From: Mesodorylaimus sp. YZB2_4
Lineage: Eukaryota > Nematoda > Enoplea > Dorylaimida > Dorylaimidae
Assembly (NCBI GenBank): GCA_030248295.1
Contig: JASANH010000812.1
Span: forward strand, 798,077-862,076
DNA length: 64,000 nt
Direction: 5' to 3'
Shown in pieces: positions 1 through 10,782 of this stretch. Each line of letters opens with the position of its first letter. Position 1 is the stretch's first letter. The notes below the pieces were generated by a model. That model was given only the letters and a program-made list of their open reading frames with translations. It made no database searches and had not been told where the DNA came from. The position numbers were made by a program, and so were the translations under genes.

Positions 1-2897
1 CTCAAGATATTTTTGATTATTACAAGACACGTGAGGTAAGTTCTGGGCGGCTGTCGAAATCCTGAGTTTTCCCACATAAGTTCCCCATTAAGTCATGTTG
101 ACCTCGTTTCTTCTAGACTCATTTTATCGTTGGTGATTACATGGACAAGTTGCAAGTATCGGGTGGTGTTACTCGTCGAATGCGTGCTATTTTAGTCGAT
201 TGGATGGTAGAAGTCCAAGAAAATTTCAAATTGAATAATGAAACTTTATATCAAGCTGTGAAAATGACCGATTTGTTCCTGGAAAAGTAAGGATTGCAGT
301 TTTAGCTCCCTGCTGCTAATATACTCTGATTTAGGGTGGTTGTCGATAAAGAAACTTTACAATTGGTCGGTTCTACAACTTTGCTCATTTCATCCAAGTT
401 CGATGTAAATATGTGGGCGGTGTGGTTTTGGTTTTTGGCCTGGTGGGTTATGCGGTCTACAGTCAGCCGCCCTAACCATGCGTGTGGCCTGGCGGTGTTG
501 GGGAAACACTTCACGGTGTCATTTTTGAGAGGAGGTTACTCGTGATGTGTCCTTGCACAGGGTTCCTATAACACTTGAAATCCTAAACCTCCTGTAATTT
601 GGCGTTCATCCTTGAAATCTGCTGATATTCAGCATTTGTTGCCTCTCTTTTAAAAAATGTGTGCATTTTTTAGTCCAAAATGAGTCTTATTTGTGCGCGT
701 AAAATCAGGAACCATGCCCCTACGTTGCCAAAAAAGTCTTCGCCGCATATCTTCTTTTATGTTCGTGTTTAGTCGGTATAATGATTATCAAAAGCCATCA
801 ATATCGTTGTTGAGTTTGCACTGAGAAGAGTTGGAGTCAGTATCTTCTGTTAGGCGGGCTGGCAGTCCAAAGGGTAGACAGACCCGCCCAACAGTTTGGG
901 TAGGCCTCTTGTGAACACAGGGTTCATGCAAGACCTGAAAAAGTCAAGTAGTCCGAGAAGTGACTGGAAAATCAGGGAAAATGAGTTTCAAGTCAAAATT
1001 CTGAGACGCCGCGTTTTGAGGTTCCAATTTTCTTCTCCGACGACTGAGGAGCCTGAGGTTGAGCGTGCTGCAAGCCAGTAATTTATTAGTTGTGGGACAG
1101 TGTGAAAAAAACGACATTATTGTCTGGAAAAGTTGGGATAATCATTTCCTGCTCCTTTTATGAAGCTTGCAGACATTGGCTCTGATATCGTCTACTAGGT
1201 CCGCCTCTATCTTTTGCCCGCTCTCCATCGACCTGCTCACTAATCCCACAAAAGTTTCTTTTCTTCCCCAAGGCCAAATGGTCCGAGCATGCAATGGGTT
1301 ACTCGGCTCTGTCATTTAGCCTGGCCTGGGAATTCTTGTTTGACTATCACTTTTGACTCAAGCGGGTTTCGAACCCCCCTGTGAGTGCGCATCCAGCGTG
1401 AGAGGCAGTGGCCACGACCTGGGTCGATGGGTCGTGTTGACTTCGAAATGATAAGTGGGCACAAAGAAAGGGCCGGGTGCTCATGGACCGCCTCTGTCAG
1501 CCTGCTTCACTCACATTGTGCTCCTGGATAGTCTATACCAATATCAGTTTTTGGTGTCTATAGTGTCTTTTCCAACCAAACTCTGAGCGATTGATCCAGT
1601 GAAATCTGGACTGAACATCCAGATTCTGATTTGACGCTAAATTGCATTTTATAGTAAAAAATGTCTTAAAATTACTGATAATCCCCCAAAATCCTTGAAA
1701 ACCTGCTGAAATTTTAGCGTCATGCCCTGGTGGGAACCCTCGAACAGCTCAAATTGATTCTCGAGTCTTTTCCAGTCTGGCCTGATGGTTTAGATAACAA
1801 TTTTTTAGGAACATCGACCGCCATCGATATACAAGTTTGTGCAAATTTGCGATCATGCTTATACTCGCGAACAAATCACGGATATGGAAAAAATGATTTT
1901 GAAAACGTTGCAATTCGATATTGGATTTCCTTTATCTTATCGATTTTTGAGTCGATATGCAAATGTATGACTATTGTTGCATTTTCATTAATTTACCAGC
2001 CAATTTTTGGGTTTCCTGATCAACCGACTTTTTCAGGCAACCAAAGCCGATATGGAGACTCTAACATTGGCTCGTTATATTTTGGAAATATCCTTGATGC
2101 ATTACGAATTTGTTCGTTTGCCAGAAAGTTTCGTTGCGGCGGGTGCTTTCATGCTGGCTACAAAAATCAAAGGCGAAGATTGGGTTAGTTGTGGCTGCTT
2201 TCCAAATTTGGCTGTATGCATAATTTTTCTGTGCCTAGACTGAAGCTCACGTTCTATATTCGTCCTACACAGCCGAGCAGTTGGAGCAGATTATGTGGGA
2301 CTTGAATTCGGTCATCAAGGGCATGCCATTGACGAAAAATTTGAATGGTATACGGAAGAAATACTCGCATAAGTGAGTTAAGTTTTGTTCAAATTTAGGT
2401 GTGAAAATTGGTCAGATAGGGTCGATGAGGTACTTGCGAGGTTACTCATATCGACTTTAGATGTTTGAGCTTGCTTGTTCAAAAATTGAAAGCTGAGCTA
2501 AGTAGGCGGTGAAGGGGAATTGGGTTTTTTAACAAATCCATCTCGTGGGCCTTTTAAACTCAGATAAAAAGTTTTGCACTGAATTTCACTTGATTGTTTG
2601 ACAATAAAAAGTTTTAGATTGTACGATATCATTAAATCTTGTCATAATTTGAATTTCGCGCGTGATTTCAAAATGAAAAAAACCATGCGGTATCTGCTTT
2701 AAAATATATAATCGTCATGAACGGTTAGCTGATGACTGTGGCAGTCCCTTTTCGGAATTGTCTCTACTTGCATTGGTTTCATTTGCAGGTCTTTCTATAA
2801 AGTGGCGTCATTGGCACCATTGTCGGGCTCTCCAGTATCGTCGATGGTCGAATTGGGGTATTCGGATGACTGTTTGTACAAAATGGACAGCAGGTGA
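1..2897 (+). CDS. Cyclin B3 (copy 1, 5' part outside window)
   Basis: Mitotic cyclin, the regulatory partner of CDK1. Exons read: 1-35, 117-286, 335-404, 1809-1964, 2037-2183, 2239-2372, 2789-2897 (TGA at 2895-2897), all joining in frame with GT..AG borders. The first exon ends in [11 protein letters not shown], followed by the cyclin-box motif [16 protein letters not shown]. The VEVQ and [11 protein letters not shown] wording is cyclin B3-like rather than B1/B2. Exon sizes equal those of the complete copy at 21,647-25,548, so start and intron positions are homologous. Exon 4 is diverged from copy 2 in its 5' half ([18 protein letters not shown] against ERQPPLIDDFLYICDDAY), with loss of the paired acidic residues. 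The reading frame is open, so it may be a functional paralogue or an early pseudogene. Exons 5-6 and the intron between them are almost identical to copy 2. Confidence 0.85.
1363..1432 (-). repeat. tRNA-derived SINE fragment, family A
   Basis: Read on the minus strand it has a B-box-like GGTTCGAAACC preceded by CTCACGCTGGATGCGCAC. The same core occurs at 12,421-12,500 (-) and 30,256-30,340 (+). The acceptor arms do not pair, so it is a tRNA relic rather than a tRNA gene. It lies in the 1.4-kb intron 405-1808 of cyclin copy 1, where I see no other gene. Confidence 0.6.
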
Positions 2898-4195
2898 GCA
2901 CTGGTTGCTGAGGTTTTGGTGGGATAGCGAGGCGAGGCTTGAAACAGAATAGCATTCGTTTGGGACCAGGTTGGGGCGGGGTCCACCTACCCATACCTGT
3001 AGGGGACTTGGGCAGTAATGACAATAAGAATAGACCTTTCCTAGCCAAGCAGCTCATAATTGCGAAAAATAATCTAGCATTACGTGTCTTTGGGAATTAT
3101 CTCCTTTGATATTTCTCTTTGTCTCAAAGTTCGCTGAATTTTGGAGCCTTTTAATTAGCGTACTTTTCAAGTCAGAGACCATAGCTAATCAATTAGTTTC
3201 TAGGTAGGATAAAGTTGCAGTTCTGACAGAATAACTGGGGCTGGCGATGAGCTCGTGTAACCCCCACCTTAGGGGAGCGCGAGTGATAACGTTGTCATGC
3301 GCTATAGCACTTTAGTGTGGGTCATAAGCGTCCTGTATTGTGCGGGTCATAACTTAGGCCCATCTCTGCAATGTGGTATGAGCATTCGTTCGATGTGCTT
3401 TTCTGTACCGGCCAAGGAGTTTTCAAACCGATCTCGTCTACTCGGTCTCAAGGGGCAAGAATGTGTGTAAGCCCTCTTTTGATCCAGGTGCTTTTGGAAG
3501 TCCGGTGATCAGGTGTCCTTGTCTGAACTGACGCTCCCACTTTCCTCTAGTCAGCGCTGAGTAGTCTGGTCTAGAAGGAGCGTGGGAAAAGTGTGAGGCC
3601 GCGGTCGCACTCGCAATTCTTCTTGGGAACTATTCCGAACCTATGCTCGAGATCTGATTTCGAGAACCCGCGTATCTGACCCCATGAGCGGGCAACATGC
3701 CAGTTATGCAGAATAAATTGTTTCAACACAATCATAAAGGAGACAGCGGACATCGAAAACGACTGCACACCACGTTTTTCACAGATGTAATATTTTGCTA
3801 GGATTGTGATAATATTATCTTTTCCTCGCTGAAACTGTGAGGCCATCTCGCACAAAGCCAAACAGTAGGTGATCAGAAGACCATTGTTTCTCGAAGCACC
3901 TCATGCCAGACCCGTTTCGACTACTTGCATGTTATAAGCATATGCTCTAACGCCTCACGCGTGGCATTCACTAGACTCGCGAATTTCCCATATGAAAAGC
4001 CTCGTGGTCCCCAAAGTGCGGTGGAGGGCTTTGAATTGGAAGAGTCAACATCTATTTGGCAGTCCGAGCTCCAGAAAAAGTTTCTAACTTTGATCCCATG
4101 GGTAATATTTCATATTACTTTTGAAACATAAATCCACTCACTGGCGATCGAAAGAAATTGAAAAATGGTCAACAGCTATCGAAAGGGGATCTGAG

Positions 4196-4555
4196 CTAGC
4201 ATCGACCGATCCAGGGGGTGGATCGGTTCCTGATCCGATCCGACCGCTGGATCGGCCGGATCGGCAACTTCACTTTTTTGCGCTTTTTCTGCTGGAAAAT
4301 AATAAAGTGCTGCATACTATGATGAGACAGTCCCGTTTCTTTCTCTCAAATCAACATTTAATCCTACTTTAGATGGTCATGTCTCCCGTGTCTTTGGGAT
4401 GGTCTGATAGAGAGTGACAGCGAAGAAACAGGGCAGGCTGGTGAGAACTCAATGCCAAACACGTCATCCCCAAGAACCTTGTATTTTCTGAAGCGGATCC
4501 ACCGGATCGGATCGAGATCGGGATCCAAGCCCAGGGTCGGATCGGTCGATGCTGG
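4196..4555 (+). mobile_element. hAT-type MITE with GATCCG-rich ends (copy 1)
   Basis: A 360-bp non-autonomous element. The left end AGCATCGACCGATCC and right end GGATCGGTCGATGCTGG are inverted repeats. It is flanked by a perfect 8-bp target duplication, gatctgag (4188-4195 and 4556-4563), which is typical of the hAT superfamily. Both subterminal regions are clusters of GATCCG/GGATCG hexamers. There is no coding capacity. Confidence 0.85.
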
Positions 4556-5436
4556 GATCTGAGGTTGTTGTCCGTGATCAAACTATTGCACGCTCAATGG
4601 GGAGGCTGGGAAAACTGGTATCTTTGGTGCTGTTCCAAATGCCCGTCAGTGCGTCACAATTGATGTGACTAGTCCGTTCTCTGAGGTTGACCTTACAGGA
4701 AATGATCTGGATTGGAGTTGGAGTTGGAGTCAAATATATAAGAATGAGGTTGACAGCAAAGTAGAACATGTACCTTTTGTCTTGATATGTTTTGTCTGAA
4801 CATGTTTGCTACATAAAAATTTGCGAAACCAAATTTGCGTAGTCCGCGGAGTTGAAGTGATTTGCAGTATTCATGTGGCCTCGCAGACAACTATAGCACC
4901 GCCATGATGGGAAATACAAAAAGACTCCTCAGGAAGTTCGATTCGCGCATTTGTCAGCAATTCCTTTGCATCCCAACGAGCTTTTGCCGCAGTCTCAATA
5001 TTTTCCATGAAAAAAATTATGCGCGCGGCAACACGCTAGAGTCGGATCTGCAGCCAAATGTTTCAAATACTAGCGCACTGTGAGCTCGTTCAGGGAAGCC
5101 ATCCTGGCTTTTTTCTGGCTTGACTCATTTTCACCGAGTTATCACTCAAATGGTCTGGTCTGCTCATAACAGTGCTCCTTGCAATGGATGGAATGGAGTA
5201 CAGCATTTAGTGAGGTCATTCTAGTGCCGCGCACTTTTGATGTAAGCAGTTGCGTCTGCTGGAGCGCGCGTAGTTTGTAAGTTGAACTCTGAGCGCGCTC
5301 AGGCTCAGTGTTATCATTATATTCGCTGACAGCGAGTCTGGTCGTCTCCCATGAAATCGACTAACGACCACTATGTCCCTATAGTACACTGATATCATGA
5401 AATTACGGTATAATTAGATTACAGTACTAGCATAGT

Positions 5437-5905
5437 CCAGCATCGACCGACCCGTGAGTGAGGTCACCAAACCGACCCGACCCGACCCGATCCAGAACCG
5501 ACCCGACCCAAACCGACCCGATCCACCCGACCCTACGTTGTATTCTGGCTGGAGGCGTCAGTTTAGGAAACCCGTTCTCAGAGAACTGGCTGTGGGCGAT
5601 TCACCAGAACTGAGGCGTCAGTCAGGGTTGCCCCAATCAGCCTCTCACAAGCCAAATGAGCCCCCGCGCTCCTATGTGGACGGATGGGGTCGAAACTTGC
5701 AAAAAAAACGTCGATGTCATGCATGGTTGGCCAGTCCAGTGGGTTGAAGTGTCGATCCTAGCTGCCTGCATGAAGACATGACTGGGCGCCAGAGAAGATA
5801 TTTTGGCGGGAATTCAAAATTCCGATCCGGCCGACCCACAGATTGAGTCGGTTCCCCCAACCGATCCGGCCCGGATCAATGGGTCGGTGGGTCGGTCGAT
5901 GCTGG
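5437..5905 (+). mobile_element. hAT-type MITE with GATCCG/GACCCG-rich ends (copy 2)
   Basis: A 469-bp element with termini CCAGCATCGACCGACCC and its inverted partner. The 8-bp duplication agcatagt is perfect (5429-5436 and 5906-5913). The interior differs from the 4.2-kb copy and its hexamer arrays are partly GACCCG, so it is a diverged subfamily sharing the same ends. Confidence 0.85.
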
Positions 5906-6825
5906 AGCATAGTTTGCTAGAACATTCTGGGCTTCTACCAGAGAATTGTTCTGAACAGACTTCAAGTTCCGTCAGAACATCGAGTCGCCCTCGAAACAGT
6001 CGACTCCCATGAAAGTTATTTTTGGTCTGTTTTCGCGAAAATAGAGGGATGGTTGCACTAGAACTCACGACAAGATTTGTTTTCCAGCTCCAGTGCGACC
6101 GCAAGAAATAAACAAAAAATAGGTTTAGAATTTATTCTCTGTCCTAGTGCGACCGCCGCCTAACCCACATGTCTTCACAAGGGTTCTTCGCCATACGGTT
6201 TGAGCCGCCTGGCACATGTTGCCCTTGCAACTCGTGAGCATTTCCTCGGCTCGATCTCTCTTGAGATAGAGCGAGCCTGGATCTAATCTAGACTGGTTCT
6301 AGGACTGGTCGCATAGGTTTAGGGCTCCATGGCCTGCTGGACTGCCTTCAGTCGGTCTGCGGATCTCGCCATGAGCGGTTGGGTCTATCCTAACCGCCCT
6401 CCCCTATTCTGTGCTAGTCGCTTGGCTGCGCACTCGTGGAGGTATCCACCCATCGGCCTGGTAAAGAGCCACCATTGGTGATGTCTGATTCGGTAGGGAC
6501 TGCGCAGGGGTGGTCGAACCACTTGCGCGTGAGGTATCTTCAACCGTAGCTGCGAGGAATATTGCACTCGCTTCGTGACCAGGGTCCTGGAAGGCTCGAT
6601 TCTGACTGCCGGTCTAGGCTTAGCACATGTCCAGTCCAAAATTAGCAGGCAAGGCCCGATGCGGGAACATCTTTCATCAATGGGGTCCTTTGCGGTTACT
6701 TTTGCTTCCAAGTCCAAAATCTGCCAGTCTCAGCATAAGTCCCCCCCCTCCCTCCAAAAAGGCATATATCCAAACCTATCTTATTCGGTTCATAGACATC
6801 TGAATGCCATTTTCTTTGATTTCAG

Positions 6826-8813
6826 GCATTTGAACGACGAAAATCGCAAAACTGAGTCATGCGCGCAAATTTTTGCTATTGTGGAAGGAATCGAGGACTG
6901 TCCGGTAAGGTGGATGATGGACCTCGTGTCCCCTGGAGTACGCTTGTGTGTACTATGTTCATATTCCAGACTCATTTGCTGTTGTCGCAAAGACAGTTGG
7001 TATCGCAAGTGGACGTGGCGGATTTGAGTGGAATATATTGCAAGAAAAAGTCTTCGACGTTGACGTTTTATTTATTCAACGGCTGTTTGGAAGTGAGTGG
7101 GTCGATGGGAGGGAGGTCAAGGCGGGCGGGGCAATATCTTGGCTTGGTGGGCTAAAATAATAACTGGAGACGTTTCATGGAACTGCTTTGAAAGACTTGT
7201 AAGAAATGATGATTTTCTGCTTAAACCAAAATTTTATATTAAACAAATCCTAATTTTGGCGGAAAATCAAATTAAACCAAGAAATAAAAACCATATAAAA
7301 ATCCGCCTTGGATTTTCGAAGCATCTGCATTTTTGTTCTGAGAAATTCAGAAATCAGGGTCTGCTCATTTCGACTAAACACATGCCATGTCGCCCTGAAT
7401 TTATATTGCGCACAGTTTTTGAGGGAAATATAAATGCCCTACTGAAAATTCATTGGTGTCTTTTTCAACAGTTGAAATGAAGATAAAACAAGAGATTTTT
7501 AAGATAATGATGCTATTAAAAAAAACATTTAAGTTTTGTCTTATCATTCTTATCACGGATTCGTGATTTGTTGTGTTTTTTTTTAGATTTCCAAGAAGAA
7601 GCACAATTCTGGTGCGAGGAGCTGGGTGCATAAGGATCTCATCCCGCTGCATCGTATTCGCCGGGTGCTTAACGTGTCCTCGTCGGACGGTGAGTGGCTT
7701 GTCCAAAGTGCAACTGGTCACCGACTGTTCCGCCTGGCCGACAAGTGACCTAATCGTTAGGGTCAAATCGTTCAGCAGTGGCCAGCAGGTGGGACAGTCG
7801 GTTACCTGAGACATTCGGCCAGGAGGTACCCAACCCTGAAGTGTAAACAGATCTCTATCCAGACTCGTCGAATCTGTTTTGTCTGACAATTCGGGACAAT
7901 TTGAGCGACTCCGATTTTATCTTCTCGTTTCGGGGCGGCAGTTCATATGATCATGTGCCCAGCAGTTTGGACTCGGCATCGACGAAGAAAGACTTTTTGG
8001 AGCAACTGTGCCGACTCGTCATGATGGCCACCGATAGGCCAGGATTTCAGTGCGAGCAATACGACCCCAGTTTGAACGGTGACCAGCTGCTGGCAGCGGC
8101 CATTGAGAAAGCTATCAAGTGAGTGCCAGTATGGAATAGTGCGAATAGTCTCTTTTTGGAGTGTTTGAAGGGGTTTCTAGATTTAAAAAAATTTTTAGGG
8201 TTAGGCTGAGTGCCGCCCCAGCTTCCCGCGGGACTTCCCCCCGTTTTACCTACAGCCTGCTAAAAGTCATGATATGGTCAACGGGGAAGTGAGGTGACCA
8301 GCTCGCACGGCAGCTTCCCTCTGTGTGTCTCCACTAGGAGCACCTCCACTTGAGGGCATCCTGTGCCAGCACCAGCGTCCCAGGATACTGCGCGAGAAGG
8401 GAGGGGCCTTCGCGACTGGCGGTCGAGGACCAGTTCCCTGATTTGGCTTCCACCACCTGATGATGAGGGTACCAGACGAGTCGCCCAGAGCCAGGTGTGC
8501 AAGGCCAGCCACAGACTTGCTAAACTGCCGTCCTCAGCCGGAACAGAACTGCGGCCTCCCAGTCGGGATTGCTGTCCAAAGCAATGCGGGACCAGCATGC
8601 TAACCAACTGATCCATCGGCGGGCTTTCTAGTGGCTGAGCCTACCCATTCCTACGAATGGTTGATGATAATCGACTGTCTTCTATTTTTCAGGCGGGTCA
8701 AGTCGGGTGTCGGCATTTTCAGGCGCACCCTTTCTGTGCAATCAATGGCTCAGCGGGAGCACATATTTTGTAGCAGCATCAGTCACGCCACGTGGGCATG
8801 TTGCGTCGCGTGA
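6826..8813 (+). CDS. ECT2-type RhoGEF, PH domain and C-terminus (partial)
   Basis: ECT2 (pebble, nematode LET-21) activates RhoA at the cell equator during cytokinesis. Exons: 6826-6904, 6970-7092, 7587-7689, 7863-8118, 8693-8813, phases consistent, stop at 8811-8813 (a cryptic GTGAGC just before it leaves the true end open). Exon 1 carries HLNDENRKTESCAQIF and exon 2 HLLLSQRQLVSQVDVADL then LTFYLFNGCLE. These match the DH-PH linker and PH strands of ECT2 as I remember them (HINEDKRKTE, LLSSHRSLVQRVE, LTLFLFNDCLEI). Exon 4 has FLEQLCRLVMMATDRPGF, the PH helix, and exon 5 a basic tail. The BRCT and DH domains are not visible in the 3.9 kb upstream, so this is either a very long upstream intron or a detached 3' fragment. 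Confidence 0.75.
8276..8612 (-). repeat. tRNA-derived SINE, family F
   Basis: On the minus strand the head reads ATCAGTTGGTTAGCATGC, a tRNA A-box type sequence, followed by a body with GACTGGGAGGCCGCAGTT. The same head and body junction is at 26,446-26,620 on the plus strand. It lies in the last visible ECT2 intron. Confidence 0.5.
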
Positions 8814-10782
8814 GCAGCTCGAACTCAGCGATGCCACTGCACGGAATTGATAAGAAGGGCGCAGCCACGTTTTCCAAAGTCTGTCCTTCAGTTCATGCTG
8901 TGTTTAACTTTGAACTGTATTTTTCTTTTTTTTAGACCAAGAACAATTGTATTCGTTGATGATTTAGGTTTAGTAATCTTGCCACTCTCGTGCCATTCTC
9001 TTTGACTGTTTTATTCGCCCGGTTTTTGTATAGACATTTTTGTTTTACCCATGGGCGACGTTTTGCTGTCAAAGCCGCCAAAATTTTTTTCTCGACAATT
9101 AAAAATGGCGGCTTTCCTTGAGTGAAATGGGACACAGATATCAAACTCTCAATGCAGGCACTGTGGTCATAATTGATAGCGGGTGCGGCGGGGTAGTGTT
9201 CGTCAGGTGTTCCAAGTGGAGAGATTGAAAACAAATACAAACGAATAGCCAGTCTCGACTGTCGACAGCGACAGGGCTTACAGCCCACCCGCCGTCGTCC
9301 GAGGAAGTCAGTCGATGTGCAGTTCAGGACGACCTCGCGTGGAGAGGTGCTGCTGTGTGTGTGTGTCCCCTCACAGCTTAAAAGCTTTGACTGCTGGCCA
9401 GCTGGGAGCAAAAACCCCAAAAAAATTAAAATTAAAAAAGCTCAGCCGGGCACTCCATCAAATAATACGGATCTATTCGTATTACATAGGTGCGTCGGGA
9501 GCCTGCAGCTGAGCCACCCGTCAGGGTGATGTTGCAGCCATTGACTAGGTCGGAGGACTCAGTTGGCTACCCTGGGTTTCTGGCCTGGCGGGAAAGGCGG
9601 ACTGCTCACTTCCTCCAACAATACGGGCTCACAGTCAGGAGTATGTGTGAGGGGCCAGTCATAGTCAGTGGCTCCTCAGGCTCCCACTCGCTCTTATGTG
9701 CAAAAAATACGCGAAGTTATTACTTTCGGGCGATTTTTCTTAAGATTTTAAGCAATAAATAAAGTTGATGTCAACAGTAATTTTGTAGAGAAAAATGTGA
9801 TCTGTCAAGCTCCAACCTCAATGGTTGATTTTTTGTTTTCAGTTTTCACTGGAGATTTCTCGTAAATTTTTGCGATTCAAAATAAAAGAATTTAAATGAT
9901 AAAAATTTGATAAAAGCAGTAAAAGCAAAATGAAGCCAACTAGTCGATAAAGCATATTTTTCGCTGACATCAACTCCGATTTTAAGTGAATATTTCGAGA
10001 TGAATTGGCCAAAAGCGGTAAGGCGCAGAAACGCATTTCGACAGGCGCGTGTGCACCCGATTTAAAATTGGCCCTTACAGTAAGCGTTCCGAGTTCGATC
10101 CCTGGTGACCGAAAAGCGGGTCGTCATTTGCATGTATACTGTAGCAGTGCTCCAATGACTTGGGTTTTTCACTGTCTGACCAGACCCTGACCTTGACCGA
10201 CCCTTCAAAAAACTTTCCGACCTGACCGTTGACCTGCAAGGCATTGTAAATTTTGTGGCTCTGACTTTGACATTAATCGGACAAAAAATTTGCCCATAAT
10301 CGGCACCAGCAACAAAGCTTCTCTGTGTTTGCAATTTTACCAAGAAATTTCACTACAGCTGACAAGTTCTTGCAATTACGTGGAATTTCACGTGCAGCCC
10401 AAGAAACTGAATTTTTATCAAGCTCAAAAAGATGTGTAAAGCTGTTTTTGATGGCTTTGGGAAAACTAGAAAAGCTGACACCGATTGAAAATGAAAAAAG
10501 ATACCATTCGTTATAACACCAATTCCTGCGATTCCCATGAAAAACCGAGATTTTGATCGTGACACTTAAGCCCGAATTAAAATGCTGCGCGCATTGACAT
10601 AAGAAGTTTGTACTTGTATCCTTGGAATGGTCCCGAAGACTTATCGGTCGCAAAAAGTGTGCGCAGAAAATTTTTAGAAGGTGACCGCCGAAAAATTTTT
10701 TGGTTCGCCGTTTTGTTGAAATTTTCTTCTAGCTTTTCGCTAGTATTCTATCTTGTGTAGGAAACTTATCAAAAAATTAATC
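8814..10782. other. Intergenic stretch between ECT2 and RPS8
   Basis: No gene recognised. It contains a tRNA-like repeat at about 10,039-10,113 with B-box GAGTTCGATCC. The sequence just upstream of 10,783 is the RPS8 5' region and includes a T-rich tract ending in TTGTGTAG at about 10,760, a possible splice acceptor. Confidence 0.4.
10039..10113 (+). repeat. tRNA-like repeat, family E
   Basis: Contains gcgcgtgtgcacccga followed about 30 nt later by a B-box-like gagttcgatcc. The first 35 nt recur at about 27,652-27,690 after the pogo-nested hAT. No cloverleaf can be drawn with confidence. Confidence 0.4.

Larger units (their letters stand above)
2898..6825. other. Intergenic stretch without a recognisable gene
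   Basis: Between the cyclin B3 stop and the first visible ECT2 exon I find no convincing exon. I looked for RhoGEF (DH) and BRCT exons that should precede the PH exons and saw none. The stretch holds two MITEs (4196-4555 and 5437-5905). The remaining unique-looking sequence has short open frames only. Confidence 0.5.

Noticed and set aside
2758..2952. Open frame across the last exon of cyclin copy 1
   Set aside because: Wrong frame relative to the spliced cyclin reading frame.
7097..7480. 127-codon open frame
   Set aside because: Lies in the intron between ECT2 exons 2 and 3 and begins in the donor region.
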